Source of the DNA: Pseudomonas sp. CHM02
GTDB taxonomy: Bacteria; Pseudomonadota; Gammaproteobacteria; Pseudomonadales; Pseudomonadaceae
Direction of reading: 5' to 3'
NCBI RefSeq assembly: GCF_000612585.1
Contig: NZ_JFCA01000027.1
Coordinates: 1 to 64,000 of the forward strand
Length of the DNA: 64,000 bases
Shown here: piece after piece, positions 1 to 9,200 of the stretch
Layout of the letters: each line of letters starts with the position of its first letter
How positions within the stretch are numbered: position 1 is the stretch's first letter
Notes under the pieces: generated by a model
The model's database searches: none
The model's input: only the letters and a program-made list of their open reading frames with translations
What the model was told of the DNA's origin: nothing
Translations under genes and position numbers: made by a program

Positions 1-50
1 CTTAGAGATCTCTGGAGGCTGAGTATTTTTGAGGGCGTCACTGATTTTCA

Positions 51-102
51 GGCACGAAAAGGACGTCCGTGGGCGTCTATGGATGTGCCGGGGTAATCTG
101 AA
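51..102. repeat. Left att-like repeat, decayed copy of ssrA-proximal end
   Basis: Bases 51-85 match 28515-28550 at about 30 of 36 aligned columns, in the same orientation; the shared centre is GACGTCCGTGG. Bases 87-102 match the tmRNA 3' end (28564-28579) at 13 of 16 positions. This looks like a decayed attachment site marking the left end of the island. The outer similarity would also fit a second element integrated in tandem to the left of the window. Confidence 0.55.
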
Positions 103-154
103 TTGATTATATATATTGTTGATTTTAAACGATAAATATCTGTTTGTTTTTTCG

Positions 155-175
155 TTGGAATACTTTTTGGAATAC
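155..175 (+). repeat. Paired TTGGAATAC motifs, probable integrase arm sites (left)
   Basis: TTGGAATAC occurs at 155-163 and again at 167-175, a 12-base period. The same pair with the same period occurs at 28422-28430 and 28434-28442, next to the integrase gene. Short repeated motifs just inside both element ends are what arm-type binding sites of P4/lambda-like integrases look like. The function is inferred from position and pattern. Confidence 0.55.
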
Positions 176-208
176 ATAGAATCTATGTGCTGAGTCAAAG
201 CGAGCGCT

Positions 209-1081
209 TCAATCGCTAAGATCTGCGTCCCACGGTTTCAGCAAAAGATCTCTGGGTATAGTGAACGGTTTTTTCTTTTGAAGCCCTATTTTCATCGCGG
301 TTAGTTGGGCGTCGACTTGAGCGCATCTAGGAGCATTGTCAGTCGGCTGCGGGTTTAAATTCACCGCAGCTGATTGCTCAGGCTGGAGCTCGTCCGCAAT
401 TGTGGTCGTGCCCGGCACTTGCCTGCCATGGAGAGATTCGGGGAGAGGAGTGTCTGTTCGTTGCTGTTCCTGGAAGGCTTCCGCAATCGGTAACGGCCTC
501 GGTGCACCTGAATACACTTCGGTATCTTCGTGCACAGTGATTACATCCTCTTCCACAGTTGTCTCAGGGGGGAGGGCTGTCTTTTGGAGCTCCCTGTTAC
601 CCCTTTCACCAGTATTGTTCGGTCCCTGGAATGAATAATTATGAGCTGTTCGCTGGACTAGCTTCGATTGTTGCGTTTGTCGCTTACGGATATGGGCTTT
701 GTAAGCCTTTGTGATAAGGCTCTCCAGCAATGCTGTGGCGCTCTTTCCCTGGTTCTCGGCCATTTCACGCAAGTTGGTTTTTGCTGACGTGTTCAGAGTG
801 AAGGCGCACACCTTCTTGTCTTTCGCGGAATCCCGCCCGTTCTTTTGCCGCCAGGCAGCTTTCATGTCCTGGAGGACTTCGCGTCCATCATTCCGACGCT
901 CAATCTTTGCACCGAGCTCCAGCATTTCTGCATGTCTCGCGAAATGTGTTGGGGAGCCGGCGCGATTCTCTTTATCGGAAATTTCGAAACCCTTCGTCCA
1001 TAAGTAATCCATGGCCCATTGCCGCTGGGCCTCATTTTCTGGATCAAGCCACTCCAGGCCCGGTTTCCTTTTACGCCCCAT
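209..1081 (-). CDS. Ribbon-helix-helix, MatP-like DNA-binding protein
   Basis: A 290-residue protein of unknown function. Residues about 70-130 hold a basic stretch followed by a strand-helix-helix pattern (KVCAFTLNTSAKTNLREMA, then a helix starting GKSATALLE). Its layout resembles the C-terminal ribbon-helix-helix of the macrodomain protein MatP. The N-terminal part (EAQRQWAMDYLW) could correspond to MatP's helical region, but identity is low. The last 150 residues are rich in Pro, Thr and Glu and look disordered. It is transcribed away from the 1239-2546 gene, with a 157-base AT-rich divergent intergenic region that could hold its operator. A segregation or regulatory role for the island is inference; it may simply be a transcriptional repressor. 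Confidence 0.6.
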   Translation of the reverse strand: MGRKRKPGLEWLDPENEAQRQWAMDYLWTKGFEISDKENRAGSPTHFARHAEMLELGAKIERRNDGREVLQDMKAAWRQKNGRDSAKDKKVCAFTLNTSAKTNLREMAENQGKSATALLESLITKAYKAHIRKRQTQQSKLVQRTAHNYSFQGPNNTGERGNRELQKTALPPETTVEEDVITVHEDTEVYSGAPRPLPIAEAFQEQQRTDTPLPESLHGRQVPGTTTIADELQPEQSAAVNLNPQPTDNAPRCAQVDAQLTAMKIGLQKKKPFTIPRDLLLKPWDADLSD

Positions 1082-1238
1082 GGTTAGCCTTCTGAGGATT
1101 GTGAGATTCGCTCAATCGTAGCCTTTTAACCTGGGATTGTTCAATTGGTTACGAATAGCGTTATACAGTCACGTTAAAAATCTATATTCATAAAAACAGG
1201 GTATATTTATCGATATAAATTTAAATGAGATTAGCGCT

Positions 1239-2546
1239 GTGTTCGTTGACTTACTGCTAAAACCGGTCTCAGGTCTTGGGCCGGGTGCAAAGTTTTTCCT
1301 TGCGGCTTTCGCGATGCGCTTTGGTGGGGAAGGGGCGGTTTTGCTTACGGTGAAGGAATTGGCGGGGCGTCTGATGATCTCCTCGCGCCTGGTGATGGAG
1401 GTGGTGCCTGAGTTGGCGAGGGACGAGGCGTTCCTAGTGGTCAAAGACGTCTCAGTAGGGCGGGGGCGGCCCACGCGCAGCTATGAAATTGCACCTTCGC
1501 TTCAAGAGGTTGAGCGAAGGTCAAAGTCCATCGCCTCGCTAACTCATGAGCCTCTCATCAGGCACTTGCTGTCCTGCTCGGATATCCAGGAGTCGGACAG
1601 CATTGTGGAGGATGATGTAGGTGAGCCGGAGCAGGCAGTTGGTTACAAGCAGCCACCTGCCAGGAAAAAATCGACCCGGCTCAGCGTCAGTAATCGATTG
1701 CTTCTGGCTGTGTTGATGTGTCATGCGGATGACCTCGGAGTTGTTCGCAGGGTTGGAATGCCTATGCTCAAGCAGCTCACTGGCCTGGATGAGGCCAAGC
1801 TGAAACCCAGGCTGCGACGACTGGTTCATCTGGGGTTCATTCGCAGTTCGATTGCGGGGGTAACCAGTTCGATTTTTGCGGAGGTCAAGGTCAGCACAAC
1901 TTATTTTCTCAATTTGAACCACCCGCAACTGAGGCTAGAGGAAGACTACTGTGCGTCCATCGTGCTTCAGGAGTATGGAGTCGGTCGTCGGGAGACTGTT
2001 TCTGCCGCTGCTCCGGCTGTTGTGCTGCGTTTCTTCCATGCGCTTAGAGAACCTGTTTTTGAAGTGCTCTATCTAAAGTTGGCTCGATATATGTCGCACC
2101 TGCTGAGTCACCATTGGAATGAGCTGCGTTTGCCAGAACGCTCGTGGGAGTTCGCGCCGCTGAAGAATATGATCTCGGCCGACTTCAATCGACCGCAAGG
2201 AGATTTCGCGACGGGCTTGGCGATAGGGGAGGCCGATTGGTTGGAGGTCATCGACCATTTTCATTGGTTTGTGGTAGCGCGGGCCGCCAAGATCAAGTCT
2301 CGACTTGAGAGCACGGTATTGGGCGACCTTAAGGATTCGCGAATGGAGGTGATACCTTCCCCTGATCGAGACGACGGTAGTCGGATCACTACGCTGTTGC
2401 TGAGACGGGGGCCGGTACCTACGGCCAGTTGCTTGGTCATTAGGGATGCGCGGTCAGGCTTCTGTGAGCCATTCAATGGAGAGACGCAGCTAGCTGAGGA
2501 AGAGCGCTACCAGTTTGGCTTGCAGACTAATCCCAAGTCGGGTTGA
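1239..2546 (+). CDS. Island protein with winged-helix-like N-terminus
   Basis: A 435-residue protein that I do not recognise as a named family. Residues about 45-90 (TVKELAGRLMISSRLVMEVV, then a basic turn GRGRPTRSYEI) read as a winged helix-turn-helix. A second HTH-like segment follows around residues 165-195 (GMPMLKQLTGLDEAKLKPRL). The rest is alpha/beta without visible catalytic motifs. The start is a GTG with only a weak upstream ribosome-binding site, so the true start may differ. It is divergent from the MatP-like gene and 61 bases upstream of alpA, so a replication-initiation or regulatory role for the island is plausible but not shown. Confidence 0.6.
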   Translation: MFVDLLLKPVSGLGPGAKFFLAAFAMRFGGEGAVLLTVKELAGRLMISSRLVMEVVPELARDEAFLVVKDVSVGRGRPTRSYEIAPSLQEVERRSKSIASLTHEPLIRHLLSCSDIQESDSIVEDDVGEPEQAVGYKQPPARKKSTRLSVSNRLLLAVLMCHADDLGVVRRVGMPMLKQLTGLDEAKLKPRLRRLVHLGFIRSSIAGVTSSIFAEVKVSTTYFLNLNHPQLRLEEDYCASIVLQEYGVGRRETVSAAAPAVVLRFFHALREPVFEVLYLKLARYMSHLLSHHWNELRLPERSWEFAPLKNMISADFNRPQGDFATGLAIGEADWLEVIDHFHWFVVARAAKIKSRLESTVLGDLKDSRMEVIPSPDRDDGSRITTLLLRRGPVPTASCLVIRDARSGFCEPFNGETQLAEEERYQFGLQTNPKSG

Positions 2547-2607
2547 GCTGGTTAGGTCATTTTTAACCGCCTCTGCAGATCCTCTGAGCCAATAGAGGAG
2601 CCTGCTC

Positions 2608-2835
2608 ATGAGGATCATCCGCCTGAAAGAAGTCATCGATTCGACCGGCCTGGCAAGGTCGACTATTTACAAGTACATCGGGGAGGGCACCTTCCCGAAG
2701 CCGGTCTCATTGGGGGACCGTTGTGTCGGTTGGGTTGAAAGCGAGGTGCACGACTGGATTTTGGGAAGAATCGAAGAGCGTGACTTGGCTGAGAGCGCTG
2801 CAGCCCGCCCCGGCCGCCTGAGTATGGCCAGCTAA
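2608..2835 (+). CDS. AlpA-family phage-type regulator
   Basis: A 75-residue DNA-binding protein of the AlpA/MerR-like HTH family. The hallmark pattern is present: RLKEVIDSTGLARSTIYKYI, then GTFPKPVSLGDRCVGWVESEV. AlpA in E. coli cryptic prophage CP4-57 activates the integrase gene, and homologues are usual on P4-like islands. Here it probably regulates integration or excision or the neighbouring Gp2-like gene. A good ribosome-binding site (GAGGAG, nine bases upstream) supports the ATG. A ten-base-pair hairpin follows the stop codon. Confidence 0.85.
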   Translation: MRIIRLKEVIDSTGLARSTIYKYIGEGTFPKPVSLGDRCVGWVESEVHDWILGRIEERDLAESAAARPGRLSMAS

Positions 2836-2846
2836 TCAATCATCTG

Positions 2847-2877
2847 CGCCATGACCGGTTGGTAGCTGGTCATGGCG
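2847..2877 (+). terminator. Hairpin after alpA, probable terminator
   Basis: A perfect ten-base inverted repeat (CGCCATGACC / GGTCATGGCG) with an 11-base loop begins 12 bases after the alpA stop codon. Only three T residues follow, so intrinsic termination would be weak. It could instead protect the mRNA 3' end. Confidence 0.45.
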
Positions 2878-3128
2878 TTTATGCCGCTTGGGGGAACCCT
2901 ACATTCTCACGTAACTCCCGCAGGATCCCAATGGGGCACTCTCGGCAGGCTCGGTAATGCTGTTCCTCCTAGCTAGGCCCATCGGGAGAGAGGATGTTAG
3001 GTTTCTCGCTGTGTCAGTGCAGCTGATCGATGGTTTATCTCTGGAGTAGACGCCCTGAAGAAATTCACGGTGCAGCTTTGAAAAATCCTCCCTCAATCCC
3101 GGTGTGTCCGAGAGCGTCATTTGCGGTG

Positions 3129-3162
3129 CGGGTAGTATGCTTTTACTAGCACTTACTACCCG
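3129..3162. repeat. Nested inverted repeat upstream of Gp2-like gene
   Basis: CGGGTAGTA (3129-3137) pairs perfectly with TACTACCCG (3154-3162). Inside, TGCT (3138-3141) pairs with AGCA (3148-3151), leaving a loop of six bases. A nested hairpin about 140 bases before an HUH-containing gene could be a replication or nicking origin, an operator, or part of a leader RNA. The function is inference. Confidence 0.4.
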
Positions 3163-3263
3163 TAGGGTTAGTGGGCTGATTCATTGGAGCATCGACCAGC
3201 GTATCCTGCATGGGAGGAGCAGACAGTTACGAGGTAACGGTTAAAAAATACAAAGCAAACTCA

Positions 3264-3297
3264 GGTTATGAAACTCACCAACTGAGGCGTCATAACC
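3264..3297 (+). promoter_or_regulatory. Hairpin covering the Gp2-like gene ribosome-binding site
   Basis: GGTTATGA (3264-3271) pairs with TCATAACC (3290-3297), directly abutting the ATG at 3298. Within it, CTCA (3274-3277) pairs with TGAG (3283-3286), which contains part of the GAGG ribosome-binding site. In mRNA the fold would bury the site, suggesting translational control or a dimeric repressor operator. Confidence 0.4.
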
Positions 3298-3999
3298 ATG
3301 ACTAGTAATCCTGACAACACCAGCCGCTATTCGCTTCGTCATTCCAGCAATACCAATCTCCACCTGCACCATGACTGTACTTTTGAAACTCTACCTTTGA
3401 TGGTCGACAAGGGACCTTTCGTCAGGGAGTACCTTTCCCGGCTTAAGCGCACCATCGACCAAGCACTAGCTCAGTATCCGAGGGTGCTGGCCTTCAGGGT
3501 GGATCTCAGGTTACCCCAGGGCATCATTCTCCCTGACCATGCCTATACGAATCAGACCATCAGCAGGTTCATCGCCTCCTTCAACGCCAAGATCGAGCAC
3601 AACCGAGATAAGGCACGTGAGCGGAATCCTTACGCCCATGATTGCAAGGTTCGCTACGTCTGGACAAGGGAGTTGGGAGAGGGGCAACGACCGCACTACC
3701 ATCTGCTGATCCTGCTTAACCGTGATGCCTACTACACAGTGGGACGCCTATGTTCTGAGAGGGACAACAATATCAGCCGGATGGAAGAGGCCTGGGCCAG
3801 TGCTCTGAGGTTGTCAGTGGACCAAGTGATAGGGTTGGTCCATATCCCTGGGAATGCTGAATACCGAATAGACCGGAATGTCAGTCATGGTGATGCTGAC
3901 AAGTTACCAATGCTATTCCATCGTGCCAGCTACCTCTGTAAGGCAGCTACGAAGTCATACGGTGATCAGCAACGCGGGTTCGGCACCAGCAAGGGATGA
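3298..3999 (+). CDS. Inovirus Gp2 / YagK-YfjJ family protein
   Basis: A 233-residue protein resembling the YagK/YfjJ C-terminal and inovirus Gp2 families found in filamentous phages and P4-like islands. Visible signatures are LAFRVDLRLPQG, VRYVWTRELGEGQRPHYHLL and LFHRASYLCKAATK. The HYH triad preceded by a strand is an HUH-type motif, as in rolling-circle replication initiators, though the partner Tyr is not obvious. In the same region as AlpA, it probably serves island replication or regulation. The start follows a hairpin that overlaps the ribosome-binding site. Confidence 0.75.
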   Translation: MTSNPDNTSRYSLRHSSNTNLHLHHDCTFETLPLMVDKGPFVREYLSRLKRTIDQALAQYPRVLAFRVDLRLPQGIILPDHAYTNQTISRFIASFNAKIEHNRDKARERNPYAHDCKVRYVWTRELGEGQRPHYHLLILLNRDAYYTVGRLCSERDNNISRMEEAWASALRLSVDQVIGLVHIPGNAEYRIDRNVSHGDADKLPMLFHRASYLCKAATKSYGDQQRGFGTSKG

Positions 4000-4405
4000 C
4001 GCTTGGTTCTGCATAGAGCTTTCAACCACGCCGAGCTGAGATTCTTCGTATGAATTGAATTAGCTGGAATATCTTCACCTAAGATGATGGTTTCCAAAAT
4101 AAAACACCCTGCGAAAGCGTAACCCTCGCAGGGTGTGGGGGTGACCATATCATTAACCGCCTACCATCAAACCACCACTCCATCTGCTTTCTGCGGGAAT
4201 TTCCACTAAAGCCCCATCCATAAGGCTGCTCGTGATGAAAGCCTTTTGCGCGCAGATGCCATAAAGTAGGGCCTCGCAGGTCCTCTGCGGGCTGAAGTGA
4301 TCTCTGAGAGGGCCAAGAAGATCGAATGCTGGTGGAAAGTAAGAGACAGCTCTAACTCCTCGCAGCTGTAGTGATCCCCGAGCTGAAGTAAGGAACTCTT
4401 TAGCC
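4000..4405. other. Gap with a left-facing terminator
   Basis: A 406-base stretch without a confident gene. A minus-strand frame of 84 codons (4153-4407) ends 17 bases before a left-facing intrinsic terminator (4091-4136), which is suggestive. It lacks a ribosome-binding site, has no recognisable domain, and its start overlaps the helicase start at 4406. A small RNA transcribed leftward is an equal possibility. Confidence 0.4.
4091..4136 (-). terminator. Intrinsic terminator facing left
   Basis: ACACCCTGCGA (4104-4114) pairs perfectly with TCGCAGGGTGT (4126-4136) around an 11-base loop. On the minus strand the stem is followed by TTTTATTTT. On the plus strand G residues follow, so it cannot terminate the Gp2-like gene by U-run release. 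It implies leftward transcription from the 4140-4400 region. Confidence 0.6.
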
Positions 4406-6280
4406 ATGATTTTTGCTGGAAATACTCTTATGGAATCAGGCTGGGATGCAGATCAGCTCCGGGTGATCGAGGGAGATATGGATGCCCGGCTTGTCGTCGA
4501 CGCGGGCCCCGGAACCGGAAAGACGGCTGTCGCTTGCGCGCGCCTCGCCTATTTGATTACTCAAGAAGATCTTGAGCCCAGCAACACTTGGATGATCAGC
4601 TTCACGAGGACCGCAGTAGCGGAAATTCGTGCGCGGCTGCACTCTTACGTTGGCGATGCATCCTTTGCTATCCGGATTGCAACCGTTGACTCGCATGCGT
4701 GGTCCATCCACTCCGGACATGACCCGAAAGCCAGACTGACTGGATCCTACGAAGAGAACATAGATCGAGTCATCGAGCTTTTGATGACTGACCTAGATGT
4801 GGCTGACGAGCTGTCGCAAATAGAGCATGTCGTGATTGACGAGGCGCAGGACATAGTTGGACGGCGAGCGGACCTGATCGGGGCTCTAGTGAAGCAACTG
4901 CGTTCGGACTGTGGTATCACAGTTTTCGCCGACGAGGCCCAAGCAATCTATGGCTTCTCTGACGACAGCATCGACCGTCGTAAGGCGGCTGGCTCCAAGC
5001 CCGTTCAGCCGTTGCTAGGCCGTTTGCGAGCCGAGAAAGCTTGGGGTTTCACTACACTGATTCTGAAGGAAATTTATCGTACGTCCTCTCCCGGACTTCG
5101 GAAGATCTTCTCGGAATTGCGCCAGGATGTCCTCGACAAACAAAAACACCGCGACGGATTGCACGCCGAGACAGCGGAAAGAGTCCGAGAGTTGGCCGAC
5201 AAGAGCGGGCTAAAGTGGACGAACATGAAGGTCGCCGACTTCACCAGCGACGATCTTCTGTTATTCAGAACTCGTGCTGAAGTGCTCATGGCGTCGCAGT
5301 TTTGTAATCTCCCCCATCGGCTGCGACTATCAGGGTATGGCGGAACACTACCGGCATGGTTGGCGATCTGCTTCTCGGATTTCGTTGAGCTATTCCTCGC
5401 AGAGCGGCGTTTTCTTGACCTGTGGGCCTCGCGCATCGAGGGCAAGGCCGCGCCTCAGTATGGGCCTGTTGAAGCTTGGCAGCATCTCATGCGCATTGCA
5501 GGGCGTCAGGATGGCTCCATCGACATGCAGATACTGAGACGTCGGCTGGGCCAGCCCCGGCCCCCTGTCGAGCTGACTCTCCCTGAGTACGGCCTTCACG
5601 GGCCGATCGTAGGGACGATTCACGCGAGCAAGGGTCGAGAGGCGAGCAACGTCGTTCTGCTGCTGCCGAACGGTGCAGAATTCCAGAGCATCGAGGATGA
5701 GATCGAAGAGACGCGCGTGCTTTTTGTCGGTGCCACGCGCGCGCGCGCATCCCTCATCGTCGGAGAGTGTAGCGCCCTCAGAGCGTCAACCTTGCGATCG
5801 GGACGGGGCCATCGCTCGACGAAAAGTGGCCAACCCACGATGGTCGAGATTGGTCGTGACGGCGACATCACGGCGCGTGGTCTTGTCGGTTGCAGCGAGT
5901 TCAGCGCAGCCGATGCCTCTGCAGGGCAAGCCTTTCTGACCAAGGTCGCCGATGTTGTCACCACCTACAAGTTGGAAGCCGATCCCGACCTAGATTGGCG
6001 CTACAGGATCCATACCGGTAGCGAGGGTTTCTGTGTTGGTGCGCTGTCGCGCAACCTCACGTACGACCTCTGGGAGATACTCGCGAACAGAAACCAGAAG
6101 CAAAGCCACAAGCCGCCGAGCTACGTGAACCATGTGAGAGGTCAGGGGTGTGCAACGATCGTTCTGGGCCCCGACGACAATGATCTCGAGACGCTGCATG
6201 AGCCTTGGGCCTCCTCCGGTTTCGTCCTGACACCGAGAATTGCGGCGTTCCCTCCCTTCTACTTTTATGGCCGGAGGTAG
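4406..6280 (+). CDS. UvrD/Rep-like superfamily 1 helicase
   Basis: A 624-residue SF1A helicase, first gene of the DISARM-like operon. Motifs in order: Q-motif DADQLRVIE (14-22), Walker A GPGTGKT (34-40), Ia SFTRTAVAEIRARL (65-78), II VVIDEAQDI (142-150), III FADEAQAIYGF (174-184), V GTIHASKGREASNVVLL (403-419) and VI VLFVGATRARASLIV (438-452). The C-terminal 170 residues are unlike standard UvrD and end in an unrecognised domain. Members unwind DNA 3' to 5' with ATP. ATG 4406 is used here; a second Met at 4430, just before the Q-motif, is an alternative. The drmA-like gene follows five bases after the stop. Classical DISARM does not include a UvrD helicase, so this is an unusual partner. Confidence 0.85.
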   Translation: MIFAGNTLMESGWDADQLRVIEGDMDARLVVDAGPGTGKTAVACARLAYLITQEDLEPSNTWMISFTRTAVAEIRARLHSYVGDASFAIRIATVDSHAWSIHSGHDPKARLTGSYEENIDRVIELLMTDLDVADELSQIEHVVIDEAQDIVGRRADLIGALVKQLRSDCGITVFADEAQAIYGFSDDSIDRRKAAGSKPVQPLLGRLRAEKAWGFTTLILKEIYRTSSPGLRKIFSELRQDVLDKQKHRDGLHAETAERVRELADKSGLKWTNMKVADFTSDDLLLFRTRAEVLMASQFCNLPHRLRLSGYGGTLPAWLAICFSDFVELFLAERRFLDLWASRIEGKAAPQYGPVEAWQHLMRIAGRQDGSIDMQILRRRLGQPRPPVELTLPEYGLHGPIVGTIHASKGREASNVVLLLPNGAEFQSIEDEIEETRVLFVGATRARASLIVGECSALRASTLRSGRGHRSTKSGQPTMVEIGRDGDITARGLVGCSEFSAADASAGQAFLTKVADVVTTYKLEADPDLDWRYRIHTGSEGFCVGALSRNLTYDLWEILANRNQKQSHKPPSYVNHVRGQGCATIVLGPDDNDLETLHEPWASSGFVLTPRIAAFPPFYFYGRR

Positions 6281-6285
6281 CTCCC

Positions 6286-9200
6286 ATGCAGGACAAATCG
6301 CAGGACAGAGACATCGTTGCCAGCAGGCTTGCCGAGGACCTAGTCGGGCCACGCGCAGAAGGTGAGGAACTTACGACACGTCCATCCGACGTCTATCTCA
6401 CCGGCATCCTCTGGCCCCAGCGCACGGCAATGTTCGGGGAAGATGACGAGCGACTTGGGGCTGCGGGCGCCGGTTCGGGCGAGGAGAGCGACGGTGAGGC
6501 CGAGGTAGTCAGAACTGGGTCGCTCCAGAAGCCGTCCGTGGCAGGCATATCGTTCAGCGTTGCTTCCAGCGGCACACCACAAGCACGGGTCATCTGTAGT
6601 TTCGCTACGTACCGGATCGAAAAGCTCAACGACGTCGATGTTTGGGTTCGACAGCCTCATAGTGTCGAGATTCCCGGTCTTGATCTATCGGCCGGCCCAA
6701 CGCGCTTGATTGCGCTTGCAGCGCTCAGCGATGGACTACCCAACGTCTCACTTAGTGTCCGATCCATCAATGCAGGGGACGCGGTCTTATCTACTCTGAC
6801 GCTCGTGAATTCGGTCGTGCCAGAGCAGGGCCGAAACGAGATTGAGGCCGCATCGCTCTTCCAGACGGAGCTTCGCATTGAGCCCTGTGAGGGCACTCTC
6901 TTGGTGCCGAAGCCTCCTAGGCGCGTGATGTCGCTGCCTCAAGCGGGGGAGGGAGGGGCCGGCTCAATTAGTGATGAGGAAAGCGGGGCACTGCTGTACA
7001 GGAACGTGGCGGAGTTCGCTGTCGGGCACGTCTGCTCGGCCGAGTGGGAATCCGCAGACTATGTAGCTGGCGTTCGGCCTAGTGCACGATGGGTAGGGAC
7101 GACTTGGCTCCCGTCAGCTATCGTCGAGAGTGTTGATCCGAATGGTCATGTCTTCTTTTCGGAGCTTGGAAAGGAACGCGTAGCCTTCGATCCGCTTTCG
7201 GCCGAGTCTCTGGCTTCCGCCGACACAACGAGCCTCCAGCAGGGACTACAGCTCTTCTGTGATACCTACGAGCGCTGGATACTAGTGCAGCGTAAGCGAC
7301 TCGACAACGTGATGGATGTGAGCTCCGAGCTGAAGTACGTCGCCTCCTCACATCTTGCCCGATGTGAGGAGGCGCTTGAGCGCATGCGGGCATCTGTTCT
7401 CGATATCGGCGCTAATCCGCGGCTTCGGAGAGCATTTCAGCTGGCAAATCTTGCCATGCACTTGCAGCACTCGTGGGATAGTTCCAAGAGCCGTCACGCT
7501 CCTTTGCGGTGGCGGCCGTTCCAGCTGGGGTTCCTGCTTCTCAGTGCACCATCCTCGGTTATCCGCGAACACAAGCACAGAGGAGTCATGGATCTCCTTT
7601 GGTTTCCCACCGGCGGAGGCAAGACCGAGGCCTACCTCGCACTGATCGCATGCATCGCTGTGTATCGTCGCCTCTCCGATGATCCGAATGACCACGGAGG
7701 TGTCTGCGCCCTCATGCGCTACACGCTTCGCCTGCTGACGACGCAGCAGTTCGCACGGTCGGCAGCCATGATCGTGGCATTAGAGGCGATACGCTCCGGC
7801 CGGGCGGCGGTTCCTGACGGCTTGCCGCTTCAAGGTGACGTGCCATTCTCGATTGGTCTATGGGTCGGCGGAGACGCAACTCCCAACAAGCGTGCAGATG
7901 CATTTGCTTCTCTTCGAGGGTCATCGGAGGTGGCATCGCCGAAGCAGCTCTCTCGCTGCCCCGCATGTGGCGAGAAGCTGTCATGGTCGATGGCGAACGC
8001 AACCTCACCGGTTGATGTCGAATGCACGAATAGTTCGTGCAAGATGTGCGGGATTCTGCCCGTCTTTACAGTGGATGATGATGTCTACGACAACCGGCCT
8101 ACGTTGTTGATTGGAACCGCCGACAAGTTCGCGCAGATCGTCCGCGAGAAGAGAACCAACAGACTGTTCGGTGTTACAGACGGATCTCCACCTGATCTCA
8201 TCATCCAGGACGAGTTGCATCTCATCTCAGGTCCCCTCGGGACTATCGCGGGAGTGTATGAGGCAGCATTCGACCTGATGTTCGCTGTGCGCGGATATCG
8301 GGCAAAGGTCATCGGTTCTACAGCAACGATCCGTAGAGCGTCGGAGCAGGTGCTGGCTCTGTTCGATCGCGAAGCATTCCAGTTTCCACCGCCAGCAATC
8401 GATCATGATGACTCCGGTTTTGCTGTTCGCGATCGGCGGCAAAAGGCGGTGGGAAGGCGTTATCTCGGCATCACCACGGCCGGTCGATCGGCAAAGTTCA
8501 CCCTGCAGGCCGTCGCAGGCTCACTGTTGCAAACTGCTTTCGCGGCTTTCAGCGATGATGTTCGCCGAGATGCTTACTGGACGCTCGTCGGGTATTTCAA
8601 CTCGATTCGTGAACTTGGTGGTGCGCTCGTCCTCATGCAGGACGACGTTACTGACAGTATCGCGTTATACGCTAGCGCACGCCGCGAAGAAAAAAGAACC
8701 CTTCGTAACGTTGAGGAGCTGACCTCCAGAAGAACGCAGGAAGAAATCCGCGGGATGCTAGAGGTTCTAGACATCAAGGTTGGGCTTCCCGGCGCAGTCG
8801 ATGCGGTGCTAGCGACGAACATGGTCAGTGTCGGAGTGGACATCTCCCGGCTAGGACTGATGCTGGTCAATGGACAACCCAAGACCATCGCCGAATACAT
8901 CCAGGCCACTAGCCGCGTCGGCCGGGGAGAAGTGAGCGGGCTTGTGGTCTCTGTGCTCAACAATGCTAAGGCACGCGACCGTTCACATTTCGAGACGTTC
9001 TGCAGTTGGCATCGCACCCTGTACAGGGATGTGGAGGCAACGAGCGTCACTCCATTCGCGTCACGGGCTCGCGACAGGGCGCTGCACGCTGCGTTGGTGG
9101 CTGTGGTACGTCATCTTGTTGCCGATATGCTCGATTCTCCACGCATGAATGATGAAGCAGAGGATGAGGCGATGGACCTCATCGGCCTGATCGTCGAGCG

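Larger units (their letters stand above)
2836..3297. other. Gap between alpA and Gp2-like gene, with hairpins
   Basis: A 462-base stretch without a convincing gene. It contains three separate inverted repeats (2847-2877, 3129-3162, 3264-3297), listed individually. A 73-codon minus-strand frame at 2899-3120 has no ribosome-binding site or recognisable domain and I do not call it. Confidence 0.6.

Noticed and set aside
2899..3120. A 73-codon minus-strand frame between alpA and the Gp2-like gene
   Set aside because: No ribosome-binding site, no recognisable domain, and it lies among inverted repeats.
6205..6285. Extended start for the drmA-like gene
   Set aside because: It would overlap the helicase gene by 76 bases, while ATG 6286 has a GGAGGT site at ideal spacing.
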